Positions 1 to 12,129 of a stretch of DNA of 64,000 nt are shown in pieces. The stretch is taken from the NCBI GenBank assembly GCA_037577475.1, contig CM075197.1, positions 10,836,018-10,900,017 of the forward strand, in the 5' to 3' direction. A program made the position numbers and the translations under genes. The DNA is from Chaunax sp. Z400. Its lineage: Eukaryota; Chordata; Actinopteri; Lophiiformes; Chaunacidae. The notes under the pieces are model-generated. The model was not told where the DNA came from. It was given only the letters and a program-made list of their open reading frames with translations, and did no database searches. Numbering within the stretch: the first letter of the stretch is position 1; each line of letters starts with the position of its first letter.

Positions 1-935
1 TGGGAAATTACTAAAAGTTTGGCCGTAACATGTTGCAGAGGAGGGGATTTTCCACTGTTATTATTGGTGATAGTATCAATTAAAATGAGGCATTATAAAA
101 AAAAGTTGACATCATGAGAAATAATGTTATAAAATAAAAGCGTTTTTAGGGAATTTGCCAGTATGTTAAAAGCAGACATTTGTAGAAGGGGATTTTGTTT
201 TTGTTCATTGTAAAATGAAAGGGACGTCCTATAAGACTTGATGATTATGAAAAGAACAATAATGAAATAATATGTTTGACAAATCAGTTGAATTTCAATA
301 ATCTTTTACATTTTTTAATTAATATCTTTTCCATCATTTTGAACACTTTGAACACTCCATAATTATTATCCCAGCAGTTACTTTTTAATTTGAGGAAGAA
401 AAATCTATGTATTGATATCATAAGAGAAAATCAGTCAAGACTGAAATCATCGCAACAGGGACAAATCCTTGAGCTGTTTTCTGCGTATTTTATTGTTCAT
501 CAATCATTTTAAAGCAAAATGTAAAAAAGTGTAAATTATTTTTATATAAAAAATATATGACATAACATTTAAATAAACACATGAATAAATATTATTCTCA
601 ACATCCTCTGACATCAAATAATAATTTATCATCTAATCATGACTGTGGTAAATATGTACAAAACAACACATTATTCTCTTTTAAAAAGATTGTCTCTGTA
701 GAATCCCAAAATGATTCATTGCATTCAACAGGATCAGCCTTGTTTAACCTGAATCCATTCAACTGTCCTCTTTGAGGATACTATTTGTGTCTGTTCTCAG
801 TACCTAACAAACATTACATTAGTAGTATAACACTTAATAAAGTAGCATCCTCTACCCACCCACCAAATAGAAGATATCTGTTTTTGCATAACAAGGAGAA
901 AAAAGACATTGGGGGGCAGAGTGGTGGGTAAAAAC

Positions 936-2063
936 TTAATGTGTAGGAGCAGTTAGAGTCGTTCTGTTTGTTTTCACAAGGGTTGCAGCCAGCTGGTTTG
1001 AGCAAAGCTCTTCATCACTGGATGCCATGTCTTCCTCCTCTAAACTATCCTTTCCAGCACTGCCCCCCCTTCGGCGAACCATCTCATCTTCTTTGTTCCT
1101 AGTGTGGCAAATACTGCAGACCTTCACTTTATGAGTTGGGTGAATGTGCTCGATCAGCATTCTTTTTTTGGAACATGATTTGCAGACCAAAAGGCCACAT
1201 TTTCTGCAGTGGTGTCGACGTTTGGTTGCAGTGAAGTTGCTGAAACAGCGCATGCATTTTTGAGCAGCTCGATCTGGTATCCAGGTAACAGCAAAGGTGG
1301 AACCTAGGCGGCTGCCGCTCTGCAACAGGTTTGACTGGCAGTCTTCAATGTGTTCAATCCAGGCCCGCTTCTCATCATATGAATCAGCGGCCACAAAAAA
1401 GGACTTGCGTGGTGTATGGATGAGCCATTGGTTTCGCAGTTCGAAATTGTCCTCCATGTCCTCCAGCTGGATGTTCTCTGAAATGACAGTGAGGATGGTA
1501 CATTGGTAATGCTCTCTCTGCACAATAATATACTCTACTTTAGGCATACATTATAGTTTAGGCAATTATCTCCATTATTGGAGGTGATAGTGAGTTTATT
1601 GAGATACTAATTAGTAGATGCTCTGACTCAGATTCAGATATTTAGCCACAAATATTTTTGGTTTTATTGTCTGAAGGTTCTTTCAAACTCCCTGTAACTT
1701 CATCAATATAATGGAGGCACAAGGAATTTAAGTTTTTGGTGTTTAAAGCATTAAAAACTTCCTTTGATAAACAGCAATAAGCCTTTTCCAGTAGTGTTTG
1801 CAGATAAATTCCTCACCTAGAGGGATCATCTTCTTTTTTTTGTGCAAGCGTCCAGACAGAATGATGCTGCCGTACACGAGAACATCGTTGAAGAGGAAGA
1901 AAACCTTAGGCTGGGGCTTCCGACGACCCTGCTTCATCAGATAACCCTGTCCCATCAGAAACCGACCTGGCTTGGATAAGGACCTCCGTGTTGGACCAAA
2001 TGATCTCTCCACTGTTCGAATACGCTCATAGTTCTCCTTATCAAATGTTAACTGTTCCATCAT
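936..2063 (-). CDS. Phafin-like PH + FYVE protein, copy 1 (PLEKHF1/2 family)
   Basis: Two exons: 2063-1817 (82 codons plus one base) and 1477-936, joined across a 339-bp intron with donor CTAG|GTGAGG and acceptor TTTCAG|AG. The splice restores IPLEN in the PH domain, as in PLEKHF2. The 262-residue product has a PH domain at about 34-133 (FFLFNDVLVYG; LRNQWLIHTP) and a FYVE zinc finger at about 147-207: WIPD at 148-151, CMRC at 157-160, RRHHCRKCG at 169-177, CKSC at 181-184 and KVCSIC ending at 206. All eight zinc ligands are present. Family knowledge: phafins bind PI3P and phosphoinositides on endosomes and lysosomes and act in endosome fusion, autophagy and apoptosis. The acidic tail (EEEDMASSDEE) is followed by a frame-shifted end caused by a 23-nt deletion relative to copy 2. 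A TTTATT at 489-494 is a candidate minus-strand poly(A) signal. Human 1-versus-2 orthology is not resolved. Confidence 0.9.
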
Positions 2064-2114
2064 GGTGACCTAACAGGCCTATCTCTCAAAGCACTGGAAT
2101 CACAAATGAAGGAA

Positions 2115-2185
2115 GTGTCTGCTGCAGCACACACTGAGTGAGCCCTTTAAAGCAGAGATGACGTCGTGTGGGACTTTCCACTGAA
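2115..2185 (-). promoter_or_regulatory. Proximal promoter of phafin-like copy 1
   Basis: Upstream of the start codon, read on the minus strand, lie an exact NF-kB-type decamer (plus-strand GGGACTTTCC at 2170-2179), a CRE-like TGACGTCG at about 2159-2166, and a TATA-like TTTAAA at 2146-2151. If TTTAAA is used, transcription would start near 2115-2120, leaving a 5' UTR of about 55 nt. The block is unchanged in the three other units (NF-kB sites at 6772-6781, 12113-12122 and 16721-16730). Function is inferred from motifs and conservation among young copies only. Confidence 0.5.
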
Positions 2186-4010
2186 GGCAAACACGTTATT
2201 CAAAAAATAGCACAGAGGGAGAGGGTTGGATCAGCAGACTGAAACACGATAAGAATATGTTTTGACTTTTATGCATAAGGCCTATGTTACTTTTTAAAGT
2301 TAAAAGGTTATTTTGCAAATGCAAAGCAAATAATAACATGATACCAGAGTTGAATTTCCATAAATACATATGATCAGCTAATGAAATATGTTTATTTTTT
2401 AGATTGAACACCCAACAATATGCAAACCTTTTTTATTTTATCAATTAGCTACCACTCATAATGCATAAGGACTACTTCATGTTTTGATGCTTACTTTTAT
2501 TTTGTCACTAGATTTTTATTCAAGTGATGTTTTGAATGCAGCATTGAGTTTTTCATTGCTTCCTGGTACTGTACTATGAATATGAACTCCAACGGACTGA
2601 CAGTCCCATTTCTATGTACTGTAAATTATGCAGATGCAAACCTCCCTCCTCCAGTAATCACTCAGCAGTGCGTTCCTTCTACAAGTGGAAAAACCCAGGA
2701 GAATACAAGTGAAGTAAAAGTTGCAGGCACTGCAATTTTATTTGCCTCCAGGGTGTTAATCATGCTGTCCAAGAAATAATCTGCCACAAACTACAAATTA
2801 CCATTTAGCTTTTATGCTTTGGAATTTGTACAGATTAAACTAACAACAAAAGTCTTGTTAATCAATCAGATTTAGAGGTGCTGACTTTGTTACATTTGGA
2901 CAGAGCCTTAGCTTTTTGACTCCCTGATGAAGGCTTGATGCCAAAACGCGTTGGAGCATTTTTTTTTTTAGATCTGTGATAACTCTTATTTCTCTGGGAT
3001 TAGTTTAGTAAATGCTTTGGTCAAATCTTGTAGATATTAATGAAAATCTGAAGATTAGATTGTTGAAGCTGTTTGATTTGCTTTTCTGTATTGTTGGATT
3101 TTATTTTTGACTCGATCAATTAAATTCTGGTGTTGACAGCTTTGCACTCTTATCAACCTGAAGGAGGAGACTTCATTGACTGCTGCGCTTCATGCATGAC
3201 ATCATTCATGACACTCTAAATGCATCATTCAGTAATCAAGCCATCATCTGTGTCACTTGTATTGTCAGCCATCACTGTGGCTCCATCATGTGGTCTAGTA
3301 GTGTGTGGTGAGATGATGAAATTCGTCTTAGCTGGCTTTATTTAAGAGTTTATGTATCTCTATCAGGGCTTGTTTTGAGCACAATTTATCAGTGAGAAGG
3401 AAACAAAACATATATTTGAGATCTTTTCAATTTATTTTATCTCAACAACTTCATCAGAGGAAAAGATTTTATTGTTTACAGTGTCTTGTAAGCCCATAGC
3501 CGTTTGTATGGCACCATAATAAAAGTCCTAACATCACTAGATGCCACAACAGAGACCTCTAGTGGCCTCACTTTGTCAAAGCAGTGAGAAAATGAATGAC
3601 TTTTATTCATTGTTTATTTCATTTCATCACATTAAACGTACTTTATAGGTTAAGAGAAATTAGGGATTATATGTGCAGCTCTGTGGGTCTATGCAGGATG
3701 GAAAAATAAACACAACTTTTACATGCTGGCTCATGTTTTTTAAAATGTTTTCTATGCTTAGAACAGTTTTTAAAAAAGAAAAACAAATGTAGCAGTCAAA
3801 GGTGATAATTCCAAGACAGTTTTTACAGCCTGCAGACTCGGATAAGAGGGGCAGTGACCTGGTCACCGCTGCCAGGCCTGCCAACCAGAGAGCGTTAAGG
3901 ATAAAGGCCGAAACACTCAGTGAAGGTTTGGCAGTTATATGGAGCGTGATCATCAACAGTGGAGGAGACGGAGCAGATGCTGGCCTGGGCAGCAGTGTTT
4001 CCTCTGCCTG
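2186..4010. other. Spacer of array unit 1, no gene seen
   Basis: AT-rich spacer between the phafin promoter and the plus-strand TATA box. At 2923-2953 it contains a CCTGATGAAGGC..CAAAACGCG motif that recurs in all units. A diverged relative of this motif near 47356 suggests old mobile-element sequence. Short open frames here are not supported by domains or splice logic. Confidence 0.6.
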
Positions 4011-4014
4011 AGCC

Positions 4015-4331
4015 TATATAAGGCCCAGGTGTGGCCACCAGCTCACTCAACATATAGGCAAGTGCAACCACTGGCTGCACTGGCTGTTCTGGCTGTTGCT
4101 CCTTCATCCTGTGTCACAGAGTCCCTGTTCTGCACCAGTTTCGCACTTCTCTCTGCTACTGTGTGTGGTGTCTCCCAGTCGGCACAGCGAAGATGACTTT
4201 TCACAACAGACTTTATTCCAAGCACTCAAACTTAAGTATCACAAGCTTTTTAGCTACTTCAACACAGATATGCGTCTTCATTCTTCATATGATGGAGGCA
4301 GACTCTGCTCAGGTCCAGAGTGCTACTGCAG
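4015..4331 (+). other. TATA box plus orphan first coding exon, unit 1
   Basis: TATATAAG at 4015-4022 is followed about 170 bases later by the first ATG downstream (4193, context GCGAAGATGA). The open frame runs 46 codons plus one base to a consensus donor, CTGCAG|GTAAGG, at 4331. The peptide begins MTFHNRLYSK, has a hydrophobic stretch ICVFILHMM, and ends SAQVQSATAG across the splice. A phase-1 donor after a leader-like peptide is common in secreted and immunoglobulin-superfamily genes. No downstream exon was found before the next unit, so the gene's identity is unknown. The module recurs at 9396-9709 and 13966-14282. It could be a relic promoter and exon, or an alternative 5' end. Confidence 0.4.
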
Positions 4332-5552
4332 GTAAGGGAAAGAGAGCAAGCAGTACAACACAAAACACCTGCTATAATTAATTCACTCTCCCTCCCTCTC
4401 CTGCCACTGAGCTGTAAACAAACCCCACTGCCACACATGCCTATCTAGTTAGCTAGCTTGGTATGTAAGTTCCTTGTGCAGCTTTTTAAAGGCTTTTAAA
4501 AGGAACTGATAGGCCGAGGAAAGCGGGAACTGGGCAGGGCAGAGAGAACAGACAAAGAGAGGAGTACTGGGAAATTACTAAAAGTTTGGCCGTAACGTGT
4601 TGCAGAGGAGTGGATTTTACACTGTTATTATTGGTGATAGTATCAATTAAAATGAGGCATTATAAAAAAAAGTTGACATTATGAGAAACAATGTTATTAA
4701 ATAAGTGTTTTTAGGGAATTTGCCAGTATGTTAAAAGCAGACATTTGTAGAAGGGGATTTTGTTTTTGTTCATTGTAAAATGAAAGGGACGTCCTATAAG
4801 ACTTGATGATTATGAAAAGAACAATAATGAAATAATATGTTTGACAAATCAGTTGAATTTCAATAATCTTTTACGTTTTTTAATGAATTTCTTTTCCATC
4901 ATTTTGAACACTTTGAACACTCCATAATTATTATCCCAGCAGTTACTTTTTAATTTGAGGAAGAAAAATCTATGTATTGATATCATAAGAGAAAAACAGT
5001 CAAGACTCAAATCATCACAACAGGGACAAATCCTTGAGCTGTTTTCTGCGTATTTTATTGTTCATCAATCATTTCAAAGCAAAATGTAAAAAAAAAACAC
5101 ATATTAAGTGTAAATTATTTTTATATAAAAAATATATGACATAACATTTAAATAAACACATGAATAAATATTCTTCTCAACATCCTCTGACATCAAATAA
5201 TAATTTATCATCTAATCATGACGGCGGTAAATATGTACAAAACAACACATTATTCTCTTTTTAAAAGATTTTCTCTGTAGAATCCCAAAATGATTCATTG
5301 CATTCAACAGGATCAGCCTTGTTTAACCTGAATCCATTCAACTGTCCTCTTTGAGGATACTATTTGTGTCTGTTCTCAGTACCTAACAAACATTACATTA
5401 GTAGTATAACACTTAATAAAGTAGCATCCTCTACCCACCCACCAAATAGAAGATATGTGCTTTTGCATAACAAGGAGAAAAAAGATGTTGGGGGGCAGAG
5501 TGGGGGGTAAAAACTTAATGTGTAGGAGCAGTTAGAGTCGTTCTGTTTGTTT

Positions 5553-6665
5553 TCACAAGGGTTGCAGCCAACTGGTTTGAGCAAAGCTATGAGTCATCCC
5601 CTCTTCCTCTTCTTCATCACTGGATGCCATGTCTTCCTCCTCTAAACTATCCTTTCCAGCACTGCCCCCCCTGCGGCGAGCCATCTCATCTTCTTTGTTC
5701 CTAGTGTGGCAAATACTGCAGACCCTCACTTTATGAGTTGGGTGAATGTGCTCGATCAGCATTCTTTTTTTGGAACATGATTTGCAGACCAAAAGGCCAC
5801 ATTTTCTGCAGTGGTGTCGACGTTTGGTTGCAGTGAAGTTGCTGAAACAGCGCATGCATTTTTGGGCAGATCGATCTGGTATCCAGGGAACAGCAAAGGT
5901 GGAACCTAGGCAGCTGCCACTCTGCAACAGGTTTGACTGGCAGTCTTCAATTTGTTCAATCCAGGCCCGCTTCTCCTCGTATGAATGGGCAGCCACAAAA
6001 AAGGACTTGCGTGGTGTATGGATGAGCCATTGGTTTCGCAGGTCGAAACTGTCCTCTATGTCCTCCAGCTGGATGTTCTCTGAAATGACAGTGAGGATGG
6101 TACATTGGTAATGCTCTCTCTGCACAATAATATACTCTACTTTAGGCATACATTATAGTTTAGGCAATTATCTCCATTATTGGAGGTGATAGTGAGTTTA
6201 TTGAGATACTAATTAGTAGATGCTCTGACTCAGATTCAGATATTTAGCCACAAATATATTTGGTTTTATTGTCTGAAGGTTCCTTCAAACTCCCTGTAAC
6301 TTCATCAATATAATGGAGGCACAAGGAATTTAAGTTTTTGGTGTTTAAAGCATTAAAAACTTCCTTTGATAAACAGCAATAAGCCTTTTCCAGTAGTGTT
6401 TGCAGATAAATTCCTCACCTAGAGGGATCATCTTCTTTTTTTTGTGCAAGCGTCCAGACAGAATGATGCTGCCGTACACGAGAACATCGTTGAAGAGGAA
6501 GAAAACCTTAGGCTGGGGCTTCCGACGACCCTGCTTCATCAGATAACCCTGTCCCATCAGAAACCGACCTGGCTTGGATAGGGACCTCCGTGTTGGACCA
6601 AATGATCTCTCCACTGTTCGAATACGCTCACAGTTCTCCTTATCAAATGTTAACTGTTCCATCAT
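5553..6665 (-). CDS. Phafin-like PH + FYVE protein, copy 2
   Basis: Exons 6665-6419 and 6079-5553 with the same phase-1 intron position as copy 1; 257 residues. The PH and FYVE motifs are complete (CMRC, KRRHHCRKCG, CKSC, RVCSIC). This copy has the canonical RVC triplet near the end of the FYVE domain, where copies 1 and 3 read KVC. The tail is the undeleted version: EEEDMASSDEEEEEG, then a short hydrophobic end. The acidic run resembles the aspartate-rich C-terminus of PLEKHF2. Of the four copies this best represents the ancestral reading frame. Differences from copy 1 include ENCERIR, IEDSFDL and AHSYEEKR. Probable role as for copy 1: a PI3P-binding endosomal adaptor. Confidence 0.9.
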
Positions 6666-6716
6666 GGTGACCTAACAGGCCTATCTCTCAAAGCACTGGA
6701 ATCACAAATGAAGGAA

Positions 6717-6787
6717 GTGTCTGCTGCAGCACACACTGAGTGAGCCCTTTAAAGCAGAGATGACGTCGTGTGGGACTTTCCACTGAA
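6717..6787 (-). promoter_or_regulatory. Proximal promoter of phafin-like copy 2
   Basis: Same arrangement as in unit 1: NF-kB-type GGGACTTTCC at 6772-6781, CRE-like TGACGTCG just below it, and TTTAAA below that on the minus strand. Confidence 0.45.
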
Positions 6788-6789
6788 GG

Positions 6790-9390
6790 CAAACACGTTA
6801 TTCAAAAAATAGCACAGAGGGAGAGGGTTGGATCAGCAGTCTGAAACACGATAAGAATAGGTTTTGACTTTTATGCATAAGGCTTATGTTACTTTTTAAA
6901 GTTAAAAGGTTATTTTGCAAATGCAAAGCAAATAATAACATGATACCAGAATTGAATTTCCATAAATACATATGATCAGCTAATGAAATATGTTTATTTT
7001 TTAGATTGAACACCCAACAATATGCAAACCTTTTTTATTTTATCAATTAGCTACCACTCATAATGCATAAGGACTACTTCATGTTTTGATGCTTACTTTT
7101 ATTTTGTCGCTAGATATTTATTCAAGTGATGTTTTGAATGCAGCATTGAGTTTTTCATTGCTTCCTGGTACTGTACTATGAATATGAACTTCAACAACAC
7201 ATGTTTAAGTCTACAGCCAAGTGTTTTCCAGAATTTTCCATTCTAGGTGAGTCAGAAAATCTAAACACAGGATTGTTAGACAGGTTTAACAAGTTCAGCC
7301 TGCAGCTGGAGTGAAAAAGAAACTCACTCTCAACTCCAACGGACTGACAGTCTCTGTCCATGTACTGTAAATTATGCAGATGCAAACCTCCCTCCTCCAG
7401 TAATCACTCAGCAGTGCGTTCCTTCTGAAAGTGGAAAAACCCAGGAGAATGCAAGTGAAGCAAAAGTTCCAGGCACTGCAATTTTATTTGTCTCCAGGGT
7501 GTTAATCATGCTGTCCAAGAAATAATCTGCCACAAACTACAAATTACCATTTAGTTTTTTTGCTTTGGAATTTGTACAGATTAAACTAACAACAAAAGTC
7601 TTGTTAATCAATCAGATTTAGAGGTGCTGACTTTGTTACATTTGGACAGAGCCTTAGCTTTTTTGACTCCCTGATGAAGGCTTGATGCCAAAACGTGTTG
7701 GAGCATTTCTTATGGTCTAACATGACCATACCATGACAATAACGGCATTTCATTTGTTTTAAAAGACAGTGCTTTGGATTTTCTTTACCATTTTCAGAGC
7801 CTAACTTGGTGTTTTCTTTTTTGTCCACTCTTTTTCTTTGGACCAAGGGAGATAAAATTATTGACATTGAATAGTTAATAGTCTTAATGTGCTAATTATA
7901 TCTAATGACAATACACTTGTTTGACCAGACTTCAAACATCAAGACCAAGATAGCCCAGAGGTTTGTTGTAACAACAAGCAGCGTCAAGCAAGAAGAATCA
8001 GCCACACGTCTTCCCAGAATGCCATGAATATTTTATTTACAGCATATTTCTGTGGAGTGTAATGTCTATCGGGGAAATTAATGGGACAAACCTTCAGTAA
8101 CTGATTATACGTCAGACCATGAATGTCAAAGTTTAAGAAACACTATTCAACAGAGTGTATTTATTGAATTCAAGAGGTGTTTATGAACATAAATTAAAAT
8201 CAAAAACAATTATCACTGGATTAATCAGAGACAGTGGGTGTTGTTGTTCATAGGTCTGAGAAATGTGATGATCCCACAGTAATTTGCACAGTTAAGAGCT
8301 GGTATTTTATTTCCTGCTCAGGAAGGGGGATTCAAACATACTGTTGGAAGGAAAACAAATGAATATGGAAAGTGAGTCACATTTTCTTTTATATTGTAAC
8401 CTACAAACTGTGATGTTCTCAGGTGCAGGTTTTTTTTTTGGGATCTGTGATAACTCTTATTTCTCTGGGATTAGTTTAGTAAATGCTTTGGTCAAATCTT
8501 GTTGTAGATATTAATGAAGATCTGAAGATTGGATTGTTGAAGCTGTTTGATTTGCTTTTCTGTATTGTTTGATTTTATTTTTGACTCGATCAATTAAATT
8601 CTGGTGTTGACAGCTTTGCACTCTTATCAACCTGAAGGAGGAGACTTGATTGGCTGCTGCGCTTCATGCATGACATCATTCATGACACTCTAAATGCATC
8701 ATTCAGTAATCAAGCCATCATCTGTGTCACTTGTATTGTCACCCTTCACTGTGGCTCCATCATGTGGTCTAGTAGTTTGTGGTGAGATGATGGAATTCAT
8801 CTTAGCTGGCTTTATTTAAGAGTTTATGTATCTCTATCAGGGCTTGTTTTGAGCACAGTTGATCAGTGAGAAGGAAACAAAACATATAATAATAAAAGTC
8901 CTCACATCACAAGATGCCACAACAGAGTTCTCTAGTGGCCTCACCTTGTCAAAGCAGTGAGAAAATGAACGACTTTTATTCATTGTTTATTTCATTTCAT
9001 CACATTAAACGTACTTCATAGGTTAAGAGAAATTAGGGATTATATGTGCAGCTCTGTGGGTCTATGCAGGATGGAAAAATAAACACAACTTTTACATGCT
9101 GGCACATGGTTTTTATAATGTTTCTTATGCTTAGAAACGTAAAAAAAGAAAAGAAAAAGAAAAACAAATGTAGCGGTCAAAGGTGATAATTCTAAGACAG
9201 TTTTTACAGCCTGCAGACTCGGATAAGAGGGGCAGTGACCTGGTCACCGCTGCCAGGCCTGCCAACCAGAGAGCGTTAAGGATAAAGGCCGAAACACTCA
9301 GTGAAGGTTTGGCAGTTATATGGAGCGTGACCATCAACAGTGGAGGAGACGGAGCAGATGCTGGCCTGGGCAGCAGTGTTTCCTCTGCCT
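6790..9390. other. Spacer of array unit 2, no gene seen
   Basis: AT-rich. It includes the type-B-specific segment, about 7707-8445, bounded in the A units by a T-run, which is compatible with loss from A through slippage or microhomology. Open frames here, such as one around 7604-7867 on the minus strand, recur in unit 4 only because the DNA is duplicated. They show no domain. Confidence 0.6.
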
Positions 9391-9395
9391 GAGCC

Positions 9396-9709
9396 TATAT
9401 AAGGCCCAGGTGTGGCCACCAGCTCACTCAACATATAGGCAAGTGCAACCACTGGCTGCACTGGCTGTTCTGGCTGTTGCTCCTTCATCCTGTGTCACAG
9501 AGTCCCTGTTCTGCACCAGTTTCGCACTTCTCTCTGCTACTGTGTGTGGTGTCTCCCAGTCGGCACAGCGAAGATGACTTTTCACAACAGACTTTATTCT
9601 AAGCGCTCAAACTTAAATATCCCAAGCTTTTTAGCTACTTCACAGATATGCGTCTTCATTCTTCATATGATGGAGGCAGACTCTGCTCAGGTCCAGAGTG
9701 CTACTGCAG
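9396..9709 (+). other. TATA box plus orphan first coding exon, unit 2
   Basis: TATATAAG at 9396-9403, ATG at 9574 and donor CAG|GTAAGG at 9709; 45 codons plus one base. Relative to unit 1 it has a 3-nt deletion (ATSTQ becomes ATSQ) that keeps the frame and the phase-1 donor. Identity of the gene is unknown. Confidence 0.4.
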
Positions 9710-10878
9710 GTAAGGGAAAGAGAGCAAGCAGTACAACACAAAACACCTGCTATAATTAACTCACTCTCCCTCCCTCTCCTGCCACTGAGCTCTAAACAAA
9801 CCCCACTGCCACACATGCCTATCTAGTTAGCTAGCTTGGTATGTAAGTTCCTTGTGCAGCTTTTTAAAGGCTTTTAAAAGGAACTGATAGGCCGGGGAAA
9901 GCGGGAACTGGGCAGGGCAGAGAGAACAGACACAGAGAGGAGTACTGGGAAATTACTAAAAGTTCGGCCGTAACGTGTTGCAGAGGAGTGGATTTTCCAC
10001 TGTTATTATTGGTGATAGTATCAATTAAAATGAGGCATTATAAAAAAAAGTTGACATTATGAGAAACAATGTTATTAAATAAGTGTTTTTAGGGAATTTG
10101 CCAGTATGTTAAAAGCAGACATTTGTAGAAGGGGATTTTGTTTTTGTTCATTGTAAAATGAAAGGGACGTCCTATAAGACTTGATGATTATGAAAAGAAC
10201 AATAATGAAATAATATGTTAGACAAATCAGTTGAATTTCAATAATCTTTTACATTTTTTAATGAATTTCTTTTCCATCATTTTGAACACTTTGAACACTC
10301 CATAATTATTATCCCAGCAGTTACTTTTTAATTTGAGGAAGAAAAATCTATGTATTGATATCATAAGAGAAAATCAGTCAAGACTCAAATCATCACAACA
10401 GGGACAAATCCTTGAGCTGTTTTCTGCGTATTTTATTGTTCATCAATCATTTTAAAGCAAAATGTAAAAAAGTGTAAATTATTTTTATATAAAAAATATA
10501 TGACATAACATTTAAATAAACACATGAATAAATATTATTCTCAACATCCTCTGACATCAAATAATAATTTGTCATTCAGTCATGACGGTGGTAAATATGT
10601 ACAAAACAATACATTATTCTCTTTTAAAAAGATTGTCTCTGTAGAATCCCAAAATGATTCATTGCATTCAACAGGATCAGCCTTGTTTAACCTGAATCCA
10701 TTCAACTGTCCTCTTTGAGGATACTATTTGTGTCTGTTCTCAGTACCTAACAAACATTACATTAGTAGTATAACACTTAATAAAGTAGCATCCTCTACCC
10801 ACCCACCAAATAGAAGATATGTGTTTTTGCATAACAAGGAGAAAAAAGACATTGGGGGGCAGAGTGGGGGGTAAAAAC

Positions 10879-12006
10879 TTAATGTGTAGGAGCAGTTAGA
10901 GTCGTTCTGTTTGTTTTCACAAGGGTTGCAGCCAGCTGGTTTGAGCAAAGCTCTTCATCACTGGATGCCATGTCTTCCTCCTCTAAACTATCCTTTCCAG
11001 CACTGCCCCCCCTTCGGCGAACCATCTCATCTTCTTTGTTCCTAGTGTGGCAAATACTGCAGACCTTCACTTTATGAGTTGGGTGAATGTGCTCGATCAG
11101 CATTCTTTTTTTGGAACATGATTTGCAGACTAAAAAGCCACATTTTCTGCAGTGGTGTCGACGTTTGGTTGCAGTGAAGTTGCTGAAACAACGCATGCAT
11201 TTTTGGGCAGATCGATCTGGTATCCAGGGAACAGCAAAGGTGGAACCTAGGCGGCTGCCGCTCTGCAACAGGTTTGACTGGCAGTCTTCAATGTGTTCAA
11301 TCCAGGCCCGCTTCTCCGCATATGAATCAGCGGCCACAAAAAAGGACTTGCGTGGTGTATGGATGAGCCATTGGTTTCGCAGTTCGAAATTGTCCTCCAT
11401 GTCCTCCAGCTGGATGTTCTCTGAAATGACAGTGAGGATGGTACATTGGTAATGCTCTCTCTGCACAATAATATACTCTACTTTAGGCATACATTATAGT
11501 TTAGGCAATTATCTCCATTATTGGAGGTGATAGTGAGTTTATTGAGATACTAATTAGTAGATGCTCTGACTCAGATTCAGATATTTAGCCACAAATATTT
11601 TTGGTTTTATTGTCTGAAGGTTCTTTCAAACTCCCTGTAACTTCATCAATATAATGGAGGCACAAGGAATTTAAGTTTTTGGTGTTTAAAGCATTAAAAA
11701 CTTCCTTTGATAAACAGCAATAAGCCTTTTCCAGTAGTGTTTGCAGATAAATTCCTCACCTAGAGGGATCATCTTCTTTTTTATGTGCAAGCGTCCAGAC
11801 AGAATGATGCTGCCGTACACGAGAACATCGTTGAAGAGGAAGAAAACCTTAGGCTGGGGCTTCCGACGACCCTGCTTCATCAGATAACCCTGTCCCATCA
11901 GAAACCGACCTGGCTTGGATAAGGACCTCCGTGTTGGACCAAATGATCTCTCCACTGTTCGAATACGCTCATAGTTCTCCTTATCAAATGTTAACTGTTC
12001 CATCAT
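10879..12006 (-). CDS. Phafin-like PH + FYVE protein, copy 3
   Basis: Exons 12006-11760 and 11420-10879; 262 residues with the same intron and the same 23-nt-deletion tail as copy 1. PH and FYVE are intact (CMRC, KRRHHCRKCG, CKSC, KVCSIC). It is mosaic: the tail and MEDNFEL match copy 1, AVPWIPDRSAQ matches copy 2, and LHIKKKM in the PH domain matches copy 4. CGFLVC is private to this copy among the four. It probably encodes a functional PI3P-binding protein; whether the altered tail matters is unknown. Confidence 0.9.
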
Positions 12007-12057
12007 GGTGACCTAACAGGCCTATCTCTCAAAGCACTGGAATCACAAATGAAGGAA

Positions 12058-12128
12058 GTGTCTGCTGCAGCACACACTGAGTGAGCCCTTTAAAGCAGAG
12101 ATGACGTCGTGTGGGACTTTCCACTGAA
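12058..12128 (-). promoter_or_regulatory. Proximal promoter of phafin-like copy 3
   Basis: NF-kB-type GGGACTTTCC at 12113-12122, CRE-like TGACGTCG and TTTAAA in the same spacing as in the other units. Confidence 0.45.
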
Positions 12129-12129
12129 G

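Larger units (their letters stand above)
1..4567. repeat. Tandem array unit 1 (type A)
   Basis: First of four near-identical units, 4567 bases from one TGGGAAATTACT landmark to the next; the window opens on that landmark, so the true left duplication edge is not visible. In order it holds an AT-rich plus-strand segment that is the 3' side of the phafin-like gene, the minus-strand gene (936-2063), its promoter, about 1.7 kb of AT-rich spacer, and a plus-strand TATA box with a short first exon near 4015-4331. Type A units (1 and 3) share a 23-nt deletion in the gene's last exon and lack a roughly 0.7 kb spacer segment present in type B. Confidence 0.9.
4568..9945. repeat. Tandem array unit 2 (type B)
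   Basis: 5378 bases. Same layout as unit 1, but with the type B features: an intact 3' coding end of the phafin-like gene and a roughly 0.7 kb extra spacer segment (about 7707-8445) shared only with unit 4. It lacks about 108 bases present in the other units after 8886, where a short ACATATA..ATAATAA junction suggests a private deletion. Confidence 0.9.

Noticed and set aside
581..775. 64-codon plus-strand frame repeated in the array units
   Set aside because: It lies in the AT-rich 3' flank of the phafin gene, is damaged in unit 2, and persists elsewhere only because the DNA is duplicated.
3939..4196. 85-codon plus-strand frame identical in three units
   Set aside because: It spans the TATA box and the putative 5' UTR, and its conservation equals that of surrounding DNA.
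5746..6111. 121-codon plus-strand frame opposite phafin exon 2
   Set aside because: Antisense shadow of the PH/FYVE exon; no domain and no independent signals.
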